In this document: piece after piece, positions 21,257 through 31,678 of the stretch
Position numbering within the stretch: position 1 is the stretch's first letter
How the letters are laid out: every line of letters begins with the position of its first letter
Assembly (NCBI GenBank): GCA_947095585.1
Contig: OX352762.1
Span: 51,105,843-51,169,842, forward strand
Direction: 5' to 3'
DNA: 64,000 bases
Source: Nephrocerus scutellatus
Taxonomy: Eukaryota; Arthropoda; Insecta; Diptera; Pipunculidae
Program-made: the position numbers and the translations under genes
Notes under the pieces: generated by a model
Databases searched by the model: none
What the model was told of the DNA's origin: nothing
What the model saw: only the letters and a program-made list of their open reading frames with translations

Positions 21257-22321
21257 ATATCACGATACAGCAGCTCAGGCAATGTAGCTGCTATCTTAGG
21301 GATGACCAGTGCGTTTAAAGTCATTTCATCAATGCGGTTTGGTAGCCTTGATTTTATGCGAATGGTGACGATGCCTCGAGAGGTGAGAGCTTATGTATTA
21401 CCAATGCCGGTGATATTTATTCGACCATTGGATCTCTTTAAGCCTAGTTGTTGTGAACAAGACTCGGTTATGAAGGAGGCTTGTGATCCGGAATCGAATA
21501 ATGCTCTGAATTCTCGTTCGATCCCATGATTGTCAACTACAGCTCTTGGTAGAACTGCAATGACCTTTGGCGCAGCTTGTAGACTTTGTATCTTCGGCTG
21601 AGTCAAAACTGAAGTGACGTTTTCAGAGTTTGAGTCAGCAGCGGTGATTTGCTCATCAGAATGTAGTGACTTATGATGTCTCCGGTGACAAACGGCGCAT
21701 CTTGACTTTGAGCGGCAAAACTGAACACGGTGCCCAGCGTTAAGACATTTAAAATATCGGTTAGGTGAGCGAATGTGTTCTTGGCGTTCCTTAAGTGGCA
21801 ATGCGTTGCATTTGGACACTCAATCAAACGGTGAGCTCCCTTCATACAAAGTGGGCAATGGCTGGATTTATACACAATTGGTTCCGCAGAGGTGGTAAGC
21901 TTTGGAACTCGGTTGGCTCACCTGAGAATGTTGGAATGTCGACCTTAGCATACTTGACGACATTGATTGGTTGGTGCATGGTATTGTCGAGAAATTCATC
22001 ATTGTGACATACGGTTGATTCTTGACGTGATAATGCTTGACGTGTACGTAGTCCAGCATTTAACATAGATATTGCTGACAGATAGTCGTCTTCGAATTCG
22101 CTAATTTGAGATTCTTCAGCTTCGGTTTTGAGTATGATTGCTTCTAGCTTCTTTGCGTACGATAGTCTAGATTTGATTTCGTCGACAGACACACTTGAAC
22201 CACCTGTTAGTTCATTGGCAAATTTAACAATTTTTGTTAAACCGCCCTTGCAAGCAGAGCGTTGTCTCTTGAGACTTTCATACCTTATCTCCTTTTCCTT
22301 TTGACATCTTCGACGATTCAT
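21257..22321 (-). pseudogene. BEL-2 gag and protease, copy A
   Basis: The reverse frame from 22,321 begins MNRRRCQKEKEIRYESLKRQ and reaches VDIPTFSGEPTEFQS (gag domain) and NQLCINPAIAH near 21,845. The next frames give HCPLCMKGAHRLIECP, YFKCLNAGHRVQFCRSKSRC (zinc-knuckle pair, about 21,690-21,770), AVCHRRHHKSLH, and the protease motif RALFDSGSQASFIT (about 21,455-21,495). A large part of gag between INPAIAH and the knuckles is missing and there is a frameshift. No LTR lies upstream; an MSR starts near 22,375. Confidence 0.9.
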
Positions 22322-22369
22322 GTGGTTTTATTTTTGTCGTACACTAATGGTGGTTTTTTTGCTATTCCG

Positions 22370-22870
22370 ATTCCGAACATATAGAGAATTTAAAATTTCA
22401 TGTAAATTCTCCAATAACCAAAAGTATACTGAATTCCACTATAAATGAAAAACAAATGCGAAGCACTGCAACGCAACAACAAAGAAATCACAATCGTAAA
22501 GCAAGCAGCGCTGCTTAAAGCGCATCAGCTCATCAGCGCACACAGAACACAGTCATTATAGTAAGAAATGATCTGACGCCGGGGAAAAAAATTTGTTTGC
22601 GAGCGCCCCGACCCGCGACCCGATTACACTCAAAATTTAATAGAAAGTATTGTCATCGGTAATATACATGTGTGCAAAATTTCAATAAAATCGGCCTAAA
22701 GGAAGTGTGTGAAAATTTGAAGATTCTGCCCACGAGCCAGCCAGCGAAGTTAATATATAGAATTTAAAAATTAAAATTTTTCTTGTAAATTCTCTAATCG
22801 GAGATACACAGGTAGGCAGTTTGGGCAAAATTGGGTTAATTTAAAAAAAAAAATTATGGTAGTTAAGTAA
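22370..22870 (-). repeat. MSR copy (copy A), with partial second copy
   Basis: ATTTAAAATTTCATGTAAATT and CCAATAACCAAAAGTATACT open it (shared with the copy in hAT-2 at 29.9 kb). It runs through CATCGGTAATATACATGTG and AGCCAGCCAGCGAAGTTAAT to a terminal AATATATAGAATTTAAAAA, then a partial MSR end (TTCTTGTAAATTCTCTAATC). Confidence 0.82.
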
Positions 22871-23224
22871 AAACTTTTATACATCATGCCAGAAGAAGAA
22901 GAAGACACACAGTGGTAGACATTCAAAATTTTCCTTGCCATTTTAAAAAACTGATGCTAACAAAAAAATTTTATTTTAATGATACAGAAATAGTTTTTTA
23001 ACTGAAATATTTCTTAAAAAAGTGGAACACATAAATAAATAAGTATCTTACAAACAAAAGGGTCAAAATTTATTTAATTTTGTTCTTACGCTTTGCTTTA
23101 AAATAACTTTTAAAGATAAAAGAAAATTAAGTAGAAACATATAAGAATATAAGACATTGTGATATGCACAATCACTTGACTGAGGCCACATTTTTTGATC
23201 TTTTGATTTGAGTCGTAAAACAGT
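22871..23224. other. AT-rich spacer, probably Tc1-like 3' non-coding
   Basis: No coding signal; contains a GAA run (GAAGAAGAAGAAG at about 22,891). It may be the non-coding end of the adjacent Tc1-like fragment. Repeated at 25,512-25,865. Confidence 0.35.
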
Positions 23225-23500
23225 TTGGAATTGAATCATACAGTTCTTTTTAAATAATTAAGCAAAATCCTGTCCCAGGCATCTCGGAGAGTTTCGATTA
23301 AGGCGTAATTATGTTTAAACTGACTACCGGCTTCATAAACTTTTCGAGATAGATGGGCCGAAACGTTTTCGATATTGTTTAAGTCCGGTGAATAGGGCGA
23401 CCATGACAAAAGTACTGTCCGACTTATTTCCGACTGAATCTAGCCTCTAGCTACCCTGGCTGTCTTGTTGGAAAATCTTGTTGGAAATCAATTAGGCTTC
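23225..23500 (-). pseudogene. Tc1-like transposase C-terminus, copy A
   Basis: The reverse strand reads TARVARG, a stop, IQSEISRTVLLSWSPYSPDL and NNIENV, then LSRKVYEAGSQFKHNYALIE and LRDAWDRILLNYLK. SPDLNxIENVW with the third catalytic acidic residue is the hallmark of Tc1/mariner DDE transposases. Only about the last 85 residues are present. Confidence 0.88.
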
Positions 23501-23504
23501 CTTA

Positions 23505-23848
23505 ATTTTTTATTTCTGTCAAGACAACGGTGATACCAGTACTTACATATGGATCCGAGACATGGGAGTTTAGCAAACAGCATTCTGACCTCTTAGCCGC
23601 GTTCCGGAGGAAAGTCTTATGGAGAATTGTAGGCTCCTTATGTGAAGAAGGTCGATTGCGAAGACTCTTTAATGCTGAGATCTACGAAAGTTACCGCGCA
23701 TCCAAATGCATCCCGCCCAACCTCTTACCTAATCGCAATACCCGTTCCTTATCTCGAGCTAACGGGTCTACCATTAGACCTAACTTCGGATATACCAATC
23801 AATTCAAGGATTCCTTCTTTAGCCGCTCAATAATTTTGTAAAATGAAT
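23505..23848 (+). pseudogene. RTE-type LINE / LINE-A chimera, copy A
   Basis: One open frame (23,530-23,841) fuses two sources. The first part, VIPVLTYGSETWEFSKQHS to LLAAFRRKVLWRIVGSLCEEG and IYESYR, matches the RTE-like tail at 51,076-51,180. From about 23,715 it becomes LLPNRNTRSLS to FKDSFFSRS, a LINE-A relative C-terminus (compare 42,290-42,390). It is cut off by the duplication junction. Confidence 0.85.
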
Positions 23849-23851
23849 AAT

Positions 23852-24962
23852 GATAGCACCTCGGATCTGCGAGTTGCACGGTAGCTAAACAATTCAAATA
23901 TCACGATACAGCAGCTCAGGCAATGTAGCTGCTATCTTAGGGATGACCAGTGCGTTTAAAGTCATTTCATCAATGCGGTTTGGTAGCCTTGATTTTATGC
24001 GAATGGTGACGATGCCTCGAGAGGTGAGAGCTTATGTATTACCAATGCCGGTGATATTTATTCGACCATTGGATCTCTTTAAGCCTAGTTGTTGTGAACA
24101 AGACTCGGTTATGAAGGAGGCTTGTGATCCGGAATCGAATAATGCTCTGAATTCTCGTTCGATCCCATGATTGTCAACTACAGCTCTTGGTAGAACTGCA
24201 ATGACCTTTGGCGCAGCTTGTAGACTTTGTATCTTCGGCTGAGTCAAAACTGAAGTGACGTTTTCAGAGTTTGAGTCAGCAGCGGTGATTTGCTCATCAG
24301 AATGTAGTGACTTATGATGTCTCCGGTGACAAACGGCGCATCTTGACTTTGAGCGGCAAAACTGAACACGGTGCCCAGCGTTAAGACATTTAAAATATCG
24401 GTTAGGTGAGCGAATGTGTTCTTGGCGTTCCTTAAGTGGCAATGCGTTGCATTTGGACACTCAATCAAACGGTGAGCTCCCTTCATACAAAGTGGGCAAT
24501 GGCTGGATTTATACACAATTGGTTCCGCAGAGGTGGTAAGCTTTGGAACTCGGTTGGCTCACCTGAGAATGTTGGAATGTCGACCTTAGCATACTTGACG
24601 ACATTGATTGGTTGGTGCATGGTATTGTCGAGAAATTCATCATTGTGACATACGGTTGATTCTTGACGTGATAATGCTTGACGTGTACGTAGTCCAGCAT
24701 TTAACATAGATATTGCTGACAGATAGTCGTCTTCGAATTCGCTAATTTGAGATTCTTCAGCTTCGGTTTTGAGTATGATTGCTTCTAGCTTCTTTGCGTA
24801 CGATAGTCTAGATTTGATTTCGTCGACAGACACACTTGAACCACCTGTTAGTTCATTGGCAAATTTAACAATTTTTGTTAAACCGCCCTTGCAAGCAGAG
24901 CGTTGTCTCTTGAGACTTTCATACCTTATCTCCTTTTCCTTTTGACATCTTCGACGATTCAT
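23852..24962 (-). pseudogene. BEL-2 gag and protease, copy B
   Basis: Same content as 21,257-22,321, shifted by 2,641 bp: gag start at 24,962, knuckles near 24,330-24,410, protease DSGSQ near 24,100-24,135. Here the protease end runs into the LINE chimera of copy A and has lost connection to pol. Confidence 0.9.
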
Positions 24963-25010
24963 GTGGTTTTATTTTTGTCGTACACTAATGGTGGTTTTTT
25001 TGCTATTCCG

Positions 25011-25511
25011 ATTCCGAACATATAGAGAATTTAAAATTTCATGTAAATTCTCCAATAACCAAAAGTATACTGAATTCCACTATAAATGAAAAACAAATGC
25101 GAAGCACTGCAACGCAACAACAAAGAAATCACAATCGTAAAGCAAGCAGCGCTGCTTAAAGCGCATCAGCTCATCAGCGCACACAGAACACAGTCATTAT
25201 AGTAAGAAATGATCTGACGCCGGGGAAAAAAATTTGTTTGCGAGCGCCCCGACCCGCGACCCGATTACACTCAAAATTTAATAGAAAGTATTGTCATCGG
25301 TAATATACATGTGTGCAAAATTTCAATAAAATCGGCCTAAAGGAAGTGTGTGAAAATTTGAAGATTCTGCCCACGAGCCAGCCAGCGAAGTTAATATATA
25401 GAATTTAAAAATTAAAATTTTTCTTGTAAATTCTCTAATCGGAGATACACAGGTAGGCAGTTTGGGCAAAATTGGGTTAATTTAAAAAAAAAAATTATGG
25501 TAGTTAAGTAA
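25011..25511 (-). repeat. MSR copy (copy B)
   Basis: Duplicate of 22,370-22,870. Confidence 0.82.
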
Positions 25512-25865
25512 AAACTTTTATACATCATGCCAGAAGAAGAAGAAGACACACAGTGGTAGACATTCAAAATTTTCCTTGCCATTTTAAAAAACTGATGCTA
25601 ACAAAAAAATTTTATTTTAATGATACAGAAATAGTTTTTTAACTGAAATATTTCTTAAAAAAGTGGAACACATAAATAAATAAGTATCTTACAAACAAAA
25701 GGGTCAAAATTTATTTAATTTTGTTCTTACGCTTTGCTTTAAAATAACTTTTAAAGATAAAAGAAAATTAAGTAGAAACATATAAGAATATAAGACATTG
25801 TGATATGCACAATCACTTGACTGAGGCCACATTTTTTGATCTTTTGATTTGAGTCGTAAAACAGT

Positions 25866-26141
25866 TTGGAATTGAATCATACAGTTCTTTTTAAATAATT
25901 AAGCAAAATCCTGTCCCAGGCATCTCGGAGAGTTTCGATTAAGGCGTAATTATGTTTAAACTGACTACCGGCTTCATAAACTTTTCGAGATAGATGGGCC
26001 GAAACGTTTTCGATATTGTTTAAGTCCGGTGAATAGGGCGACCATGACAAAAGTACTGTCCGACTTATTTCCGACTGAATCTAGCCTCTAGCTACCCTGG
26101 CTGTCTTGTTGGAAAATCTTGTTGGAAATCAATTAGGCTTC
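25866..26141 (-). pseudogene. Tc1-like transposase C-terminus, copy B
   Basis: Duplicate of 23,225-23,500 with the same SPDL-NNIENV region and the same in-frame stop. Confidence 0.88.
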
Positions 26142-26145
26142 CTTA

Positions 26146-26575
26146 ATTTTTTATTTCTGTCAAGACAACGGTGATACCAGTACTTACATATGGATCCGAG
26201 ACATGGGAGTTTAGCAAACAGCATTCTGACCTCTTAGCCGCGTTCCGGAGGAAAGTCTTATGGAGAATTGTAGGCTCCTTATGTGAAGAAGGTCGATTGC
26301 GAAGACTCTTTAATGCTGAGATCTACGAAAGTTACCGCGCATCCAAATGCATCCCGCCCAACCTCTTACCTAATCGCAATACCCGTTCCTTATCTCGAGC
26401 TAACGGGTCTACCATTAGACCTAACTTCGGATATACCAATCAATTCAAGGATTCCTTCTTTAGCCGCTCAATAATTTTGTAAAATGAATTGCCCAACTCT
26501 GAAATTCCGCATCTGTATGATCTTTAGTCATTTAATAGACAAGTGCATCTTTTCCTCTCCTTAATTTCCGATTTT
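26146..26575 (+). pseudogene. RTE-type / LINE-A chimera, copy B, with further 3' end
   Basis: Same chimera as copy A, but past the duplication boundary the LINE-A-like C-terminus continues: LPNSEIPHLYDL in the shifted frame (about 26,490-26,525), aligning with LPSSVFPHHYDPQAF of the long copy. This shows that copy B holds the original right-hand junction. Confidence 0.85.
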
Positions 26576-27660
26576 TTTAGATTAAGATATTTTATTTAAC
26601 ATTTAAGAAATATACAATTTTGACTTAAAACTAAACTTATAACTATTATTAATAAGTGTCGGCTAAACAATAGGGGCCCGACGTATTAACATTGTCTTTT
26701 ATTCGTATTGCTTATAATTAAACAATATTTTTGACTACTTAATCTACTACATGTTATATTTAAAGCAATTTAATTTTAAACAATAAATTCTAAAATAAAA
26801 TAAAAATGAAAAGAATATGAGAGGGTATAAACAGGGCGATCTTCAGCCTCTGTAATGTTGATTGATGGCCATCTCGTAGAAGGAGACGTCTTGATTATTA
26901 AGGATGTCGTCGAATCTAGCATCTGTGAATCCTCTGATGTGTATGTACCGGTGACTTGGCTCGATTTCTTCGCTTCTCAGTCCTTGCATCTCAGGACTTG
27001 GATGAGTTTCCAATCCGTCGACGAATTTCCTCGCCATTTGAAACAAGTGATCTATTATTGGCAACAGACCTGCTGCTTCGTAAAGTCTTGCAGTCGACAC
27101 AAACTTATAGCTGTTTGGCACCCTCCAAAGCCCTGTACAGATCCTTAGTACCTTCCTTTCAAATAGGGAGATCTTCTTCATCGTTGTTGGTGAGACGGTG
27201 AACCATATGGGATAGCCATAGGTTATCACTGGCCTGTTGAGTTGCTTGTAGATGAGCAGCCTGGTGTTGTTGGACAGTCCGTTTCGTCTTCTTAGTAGCG
27301 GGTGCACCAAATGAAGAGCGTAGTTCGCTTTTTTCATTGTTTTTTCTATGTGAGAGTTAAACTTGAGCCTCTCAGTAAATTGATTCCCAGGTACTTAGTC
27401 TCTGACTTGGTGTTTATTATCGTGTTATCCGGAAGGGTGATTTTTAAGGCTCTGCACCTGCTTGCGATTTTTCTTATCCTTGTTTCGGTTGCTGGAACTC
27501 GGAAGCAGACGAGTTCCGTTTTGTTGGCGTTAATCTTCAGTACCCACTTCAGGTAGTACTCCCAAAGGTTTCGGAGGTGTTCCTCCACTCTTCGGGCAGA
27601 TATCTCAGGAGAGCGGGAAACGGCCTAGGTTATGGAGTCATCCGCGAAAAGCATGGTCCT
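26576..27660 (-). pseudogene. LINE-C reverse transcriptase, C-terminal half plus 3' UTR
   Basis: Reverse frames: TMLFADDSIT (about 27,625-27,655, the RT catalytic box); LKINANKTELVCFRVP (about 27,480-27,530); TKYLGINLLRGSSLTL; then NYALHLVHPLLRRRNGL, LLIYKQLNRPVITYGYPIWF and ISLFERKVLRICTGLW (about 27,150-27,330). This is the thumb and C-terminal region of an insect non-LTR RT distinct from LINE-A and LINE-B. A frameshift lies near 27,340. 26,576-26,842 is AT-rich and read as its 3' UTR. Clade not resolved. Confidence 0.85.
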
Positions 27661-27679
27661 TGTTCAATCCTTCATTTCC

Positions 27680-27735
27680 GAACGCCCACGCTGTGCTAAG
27701 CAATGTAAGTGTGCAAATCCCTTGAGCGAGTACGT
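27680..27735 (+). repeat. LINE-A 3' UTR scrap
   Basis: AACGCCCACGCTGTGCTAAG and GCAAATCCCTTGA match the region just after the LINE-A stop at 42,490-42,550. Confidence 0.75.
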
Positions 27736-27870
27736 TATAACCAAAATTGTCTTAACTTCGTTAACTCAGTTAATATCGAATATCAGCGGATTTTTCTTCA
27801 AAACAATTTTTATCTGCAGACAAGTCATCACTCCAATTTTCGTGAAATTGAACGGAAGTCCGTAGATGTG

Positions 27871-28645
27871 TAATTTTAAATTCTATATATTAACTTTGCG
27901 TGCCCGTGTGTTTGCTTGCTTCTTTGTTTATTTGTCGTGGAATCTTGCGATCACTTTCCGATGACAACACTTTCTATTAAAATTAGGGGCCGAGGGGCTC
28001 CCATACAAATTTAGCCCGTTTTTTTTTAAATTTTATATACATGTGTATCTCTGATGGACAACACTTTTTGTAAAAATTTTGGAGACCCCCGCTCCCGGGG
28101 TCGTGAGGCTCCATACAAATGTTTTAAAAAAATTAACCCGATTTTCTTAAAATTTTATACAGATGTGTATATCCGATGGACAAAACTTATTGTACAAATC
28201 TTGGAGACCCCGGGCCCCGAGGTCGTGGTGCCCCATACAAATTATTTAAAAAAATTAACCAGATTTTCTTAAATTTTAAACATATGTGTATCTCCGCTGG
28301 ACAAAACTTTTTGTACATTTTTTTTAAGTTATTGGTTCCTCATACATTTTTTTTAAAAAAAAAACCCGGTTTTTTTAAAAATTTTAACACATGTTTATCT
28401 CGCATGACAACACTTACTATTGAAAGTTGGAGGTGATCGGGCCCCAAGTTCGGGGGTTCCCATACAAATTTTTCACGCATATGTATCTCCGGTGACAACA
28501 GTTTTTGTAAACATTTTGAAGTAAAGGGGCTCTAATATTAATTTTTTCCAAATTAACCCGGTTCAAACTTTGCACAAATATGTATCTCATTTTAGAGAAT
28601 TTACATGAAAAATTTAAATTTTTATGGGTTGGTTTTTTTATTTGC
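27871..28645 (+). repeat. MSR copy, apparently complete
   Basis: Starts AAATTCTCTATATTAACTTT with GCGTGCCCGTG, contains at least three monomers spaced about 120 bp (TGTGTATCT-type boxes at about 28,042, 28,163 and 28,285), and ends TTAGAGAATTTACATGAAAA then TTTATGGGTTGGTTTTTTT. Confidence 0.88.
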
Positions 28646-28686
28646 TATAATCGCTGGCTGAGAGAACAACTCAGCCGGAACATATG

Positions 28687-28694
28687 CTTATGAT
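28687..28694. repeat. hAT-2 left target site duplication
   Basis: CTTATGAT, identical to 36,372-36,379. Confidence 0.95.
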
Positions 28695-28984
28695 TAGAGG
28701 GTTCCCGCCCGGGAACTCCCGGGAATTTTTTCTATTTTCTTGTTCCCGTTTCCCGGGAAATAAAATTAAAATTCCCGGGATTTTCGGGATTCTATATATT
28801 CCTGCTCAAAAAACACCACACATAAGTTTTTTATAAATTTATTGCGTACTAACAAGGACAGAAAACATACCAAGAAATGGTCATGTAAAGAGCCTACATT
28901 TTCAAGCAAAGTCTGATGCCTAGAATATAAATGTTATATGTATTCTTAATTGGTATCATAACAAAGGACAAAAAAATTAGTTAG

Positions 28985-29890
28985 CTTTCCTGGAACCTGG
29001 ACCTGGAATTCATGAATTTTACGAAGTTGCGAAATGTGAAGTAAAAGAAAAAATTAAATCGCATAAAGACACCCGTTTATGCGGAAAATTTAGCCTCATA
29101 TTAGATGAATGGACAAGCTTACGAAACCGGTGCTACCTCGACATAAATATTCATTTTTATAAAGAATACGTAAATTTAGGACTGGTTAAAATTAAAGGAA
29201 GTTGCTCTGCTGATAAAACAGTAGAACTTGTTAAGAAAAAGATATCTGATCTTGGCATACATTTATCTGATGTAGTAGCAGCAACTACCGATGGTGCTGC
29301 CGTCATGATCAAATTTGGAAGATTATCTGGATATATCCACCAACTATGCTATAATCACGGCATTCATTTAGCTGTTATTGGTGTAATTTATAAGAAAGAT
29401 GAAGATATCAATCCCAGTCCTAAACATTACTCGATGACAATAACTTCCAAATTTTTTCAAATATTTTAAGCGCACTGAAGCCGGTTTAACTAGCTGTTGA
29501 AGCGTTAGGAAGACTCGATGCAAATTTGGTTACAGCTGATGCGAATTTAAAATTTGTATTTGATTCTTTGCGCGAGAATAATGAATAGAGAACTGTTGGA
29601 ACTTTTGTCTATTCGCATTAAAGAACGAAGAAACTGAGATCTTGTGTCATTAGCAAAATACCTTCAAACACTTGATTTACAATCTACTGCTACAGCTTAA
29701 TTGCCTACATCTTCAAAATCTGCAATAATTCGTTATGGTCAACTGACTATCAGTAGATTATTTCGTAAAGAGGTAGACTACGTTGAAATTGAAAACGCAG
29801 ACCAAAGAGAATATTTTACCGGGGAAGATAGTCAAACATTGCATTCGAATATAACTGAAAGATTGGCTATAAATAAAGCACTTCAAAATA
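28985..29890 (+). pseudogene. hAT-2 transposase, main part
   Basis: The forward frame from about 28,990 reads EFYEVAKCEVKEKIKSHKD, CGKFSLILDEWTSLRNRCYL (first catalytic Asp in LDEW), VVAATTDGAAVMIKFG (second Asp) and CYNHGIHLAVIGVIY (the Cys-His box), with a stop near 29,468. A second frame, 29,701-29,890, adds the linker region SAIIRYGQLTISRLFRKE. This is a different hAT family from hAT-1, shown by unrelated termini and little shared protein sequence. It has stops and is non-functional. Confidence 0.85.
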
Positions 29891-29892
29891 GA

Positions 29893-30335
29893 CAAAAAAA
29901 ACACATAAAAATTAAAATTGTTCATGTTAATTATCTAATAACCAAAACTATACTGAATTCCACTATAAATACTGATATACAAAAACATATACGAAGCACT
30001 GAAACCCAAAAACAAAACAGCCCCAATCGTAAAGCAAGCAGCGCTGCCCACAGCTCACAACGTACAGCGCACAACGCACACAGAACACAGTCATTAAAGT
30101 ATAAAATGATCTGATGCCGGGAAAAAAAATTTATATGTGAGACCCCCGACCCCGCGGCCCGATTACAATCAAATTTTAATAGAAAGAATTGTCACCGGAA
30201 ATATAAATGTGTGCAAAATTTCAATAAAATCGGGCTTTAGGAAGTGTTAACAATTGATCACAAGATTCTGCCCACCAGCAAGCAAGCCAGCCAGCGAGAT
30301 GGGCACGCGAAGTTAATAGAGAGAACTTAAAAATG
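29893..30335 (-). repeat. MSR copy inside hAT-2
   Basis: Begins AAACACATAAAAATTAAAA, TTAATTATCTAATAACCAAA; inner part CGTAAAGCAAGCAGCGCTGC; ends GCACGCGAAGTTAATAGAGAG, AACTTAAAAA. Same subfamily as 22,370. It splits the hAT-2 transposase. Confidence 0.85.
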
Positions 30336-30567
30336 GAAAGCAGCTCAACAGTAAGTGAGACAAAAATTATTCAAAAAGAATTGCAGTTCAACAGTTAAAA
30401 AGACAAAAAATCTTCAAAAAGAATTCCAGATATATGAGAGTACTGAAAACATTAGTAGAAACTTGCATAAGCTGTTACTTCAATTGAAAGCGAAAGGACA
30501 TTCTCAGCTTCGTCAAACTTTTGTACCAAAAAAAGATCGTCATTGAGTGATTACTCGCTTGTCTTTC
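30336..30567 (+). pseudogene. hAT-2 transposase C-terminus
   Basis: The frame read at about 30,480-30,555 gives SIESERTFSASSNFCTKK then RSSLSDYSL, the hAT dimerisation motif with the probable catalytic Glu. A longer overlapping frame is an artefact of a frameshift. Confidence 0.85.
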
Positions 30568-31434
30568 TTTTTTAAATTCTCTATATTAACTTCGCGTGCA
30601 CGTGGCTGGCTGGCTGGGTGGCTGGCTGGTCAGATTTTCTGATCAATTTTTCACCAACTTCCCATAGCCCGATTTTATTGAAATTGCACACATGTATATT
30701 TCTGGTGACAATACTTTCTATTAAAATTTGAGGCCCCCGGACCTCGCTCCCATACAAATATTTTACAAAATCAACGCGATTTTTTTTTAAATTTTATACA
30801 AATGTGTATCTCCGATGGAAAACACTTTTTGTAAAAATTTTGAAGAGATCGGGCCCCTGGGTCGGGGGGGCACCCATACAAATTTTATGAAAAAAGTTTC
30901 CGATTTTCTTCAAATTTTATACGCATGTGTATCTCCGATGGACAAAACTTTTTGTATAATTTTTGAAGCGATCGGGCCCCGGGATCGGGGGGCTCCCATA
31001 CAATTTTTTTTTTAATTATCAATTTTTAACGAACTTCCTAAAGCCCGATTTTCCTAAAATGTGTATTTCCGGTGACAATAATTTCTTTTAAAATTTGGAA
31101 GGGCCCCGGGTTCGTGGAGCTCGCATACAAATTTAAAATAAAAATTAACCGATTTTTTTTAAATTTTACACACATGTGTATACCCAACAAACAATACTTT
31201 TTCTAAAATTTGATAGTGATCAGGCCCCGGGTTCAGCCGCAAGGGACTTATAAATTTTTTTTAAATATCATAAAGTGGCATCAGATATCGTCGTGCTTTA
31301 ATGACTGTGTGCGGTGTGTGCTGCGCAGTCGGCTGCGCTGCTTGGTTTTGGTGGTGGAGAGAGAGATCACGCACAAATGAACCCAGGAAATGAAACGAGA
31401 CATAAATGTTTTATGCTTAATTCAACTTACTTAC

Positions 31435-31651
31435 TGATGCAAAGTTAGCATTAATACAGTGGATGAATAAAGAAAAACCGAATTACAAAATACGTCTTAT
31501 CGTTTTAATAATAAAAGGAAGAAGAAATAATATATGACATTAAGAATATAAAGTCAGTACAGAAACACATTTAAGTGTGAAACACATTACAGAAACACAT
31601 TTAAGTGTGAAACACATTATAATCTCTATGGGGATGTTCAGTTTCTCAACA
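31435..31651 (-). repeat. copia-2 3' LTR
   Basis: 217 bp; longer than the 5' LTR because a 30-bp unit with CAGAAACACATTTAAGTGTG is present twice. Roughly ten other differences from the 5' LTR were seen. Confidence 0.93.
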
Positions 31652-31678
31652 CCTCCACTAAATCCTCATGGTGATTAG

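Larger units (their letters stand above)
21210..23850. repeat. 2,641-bp tandem duplication, copy A
   Basis: All sequence compared, and every frame inside, is identical to 23,851-26,489. The unit joins BEL-2 gag-protease, an MSR, a Tc1-like tail and an RTE/LINE chimera. The copy A to B junction reads AAAATGAAT, AA, TGATAGCACC. Upstream BEL-2 pol continues only from copy A and downstream LINE continues only from copy B, so the original locus had one unit. Confidence 0.97.
23851..26489. repeat. 2,641-bp tandem duplication, copy B
   Basis: Identical, as far as I could compare, to copy A with an offset of 2,641 bp. Copy B differs only in continuing into LINE sequence past 26,489. Confidence 0.97.
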
